This document shows positions 63,908-64,000 of a DNA stretch of 64,000 bases, one piece after another. The number at the start of each line of letters is the position of its first letter. Within the stretch, counting starts at the first letter, position 1. The notes under the pieces were generated by a model, which worked only from the letters and a program-made list of their open reading frames with translations, made no database searches and was not told where the DNA came from. Location: positions 52,230 through 116,229 of the forward strand of contig RFOM01000002.1 in assembly GCA_009926615.1 (NCBI GenBank), written 5' to 3'. The stretch comes from Pseudomonadota bacterium (GTDB taxonomy: Bacteria; Bdellovibrionota_B; Oligoflexia; Silvanigrellales; Silvanigrellaceae). The position numbers were made by a program, and so were the translations under genes.

Positions 63908-64000
63908 CGAGCAGTTCTTTGAAAAGAGAAGAAAGAAGTCACAGAGTGCGGGAAGAGCCGCACGCAAGGGCGAGAGGATTCGCGCGGCAACGCGCGGAGA
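63908..64000 (+). ncRNA. Putative rRNA operon leader with boxA-like element (continues past the window)
   Basis: GCAGTTCTTTGAAAA at 63911-63925 resembles the boxA and leader sequences that precede 16S genes in many bacteria, and the rest of the sequence to the edge is G/A-rich with no open frame. The 16S gene itself is not in the window, so this is an inference from the motif and its position. Confidence 0.4.

Noticed and set aside
1..64000. CRISPR arrays, insertion sequences, prophage or integron features
   Set aside because: No spaced direct repeats, transposase, integrase or phage structural genes were seen; the only tandem repeats are the coding 36-bp and 9-bp arrays.

Overview
The window (about 52-54% GC by eye) reads as chromosomal DNA of a flagellated Gram-negative bacterium. 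It carries a lipoprotein signal peptidase, seven proteins with clear lipoboxes, outer-membrane barrel candidates, a Lol-type export cluster, a fliGHIJ operon and a short flagellin. Short flagellin, many large lipoproteins, trypsin-like exported proteins and c-di-GMP proteins are reminiscent of the Bdellovibrionota/Oligoflexia, but this is an inference from gene content; no 16S gene lies inside the window. I see no phage, insertion sequence, CRISPR array or tRNA gene.

Layout. 0.1-9.4 kb: a lipoprotein, a tandem PilZ protein, a LuxE-LuxC fusion, lspA, a ClpC-type unfoldase, an HD-GYP protein and an unknown. 9.5-18.8 kb: speA behind a good promoter, then exported proteins (DUF4139, a large trypsin-like lipoprotein, an L,D-transpeptidase lipoprotein, a barrel candidate, a small lipoprotein), several separated by clear terminators. 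18.9-23.6 kb: a four-gene gamma-glutamylation pathway (glutamine-synthetase-like ligase, iron alcohol dehydrogenase, PuuD-type hydrolase, aldehyde dehydrogenase). 23.6-25.9 kb (minus): glycosyltransferase, trhO, small unknown.

26.1-32.5 kb: fliG-fliH-fliI-fliJ, a MotE-like protein and a THUMP methyltransferase whose start lies inside the motE-like gene, so that a 36-bp tandem repeat is read in two frames. 32.5-41.6 kb (minus): a tight operon namZ, two large unknown membrane-anchored proteins, xseA, xseB, pyk. 41.9-42.9 kb: flagellin with a CsrA-like leader hairpin and a strong terminator. 42.9-51.4 kb (minus): two very large Kelch lipoproteins and a second trypsin-like lipoprotein.

51.7-64 kb: an ABC-F ATPase; a minus-strand operon of two GNAT-type proteins, a 130-residue unknown and a condensation/wax-ester-synthase-like acyltransferase; a plus-strand cluster with two FtsX/LolC-type permeases, a LolA-like carrier, an outer-membrane barrel and a LolD-type ATPase; a class I aminotransferase; and at the right edge what looks like the promoter and leader of an rRNA operon. 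The recurring theme is envelope biogenesis and the cell surface: lipoproteins are made (lspA), probably sorted (Lol-like cluster), and include large surface-type Kelch and protease-like products. The most unusual items are the two trypsin-like lipoproteins with huge inserts, the Kelch operon, the dual-frame repeat, the LuxE-LuxC fusion and the acyltransferase operon.
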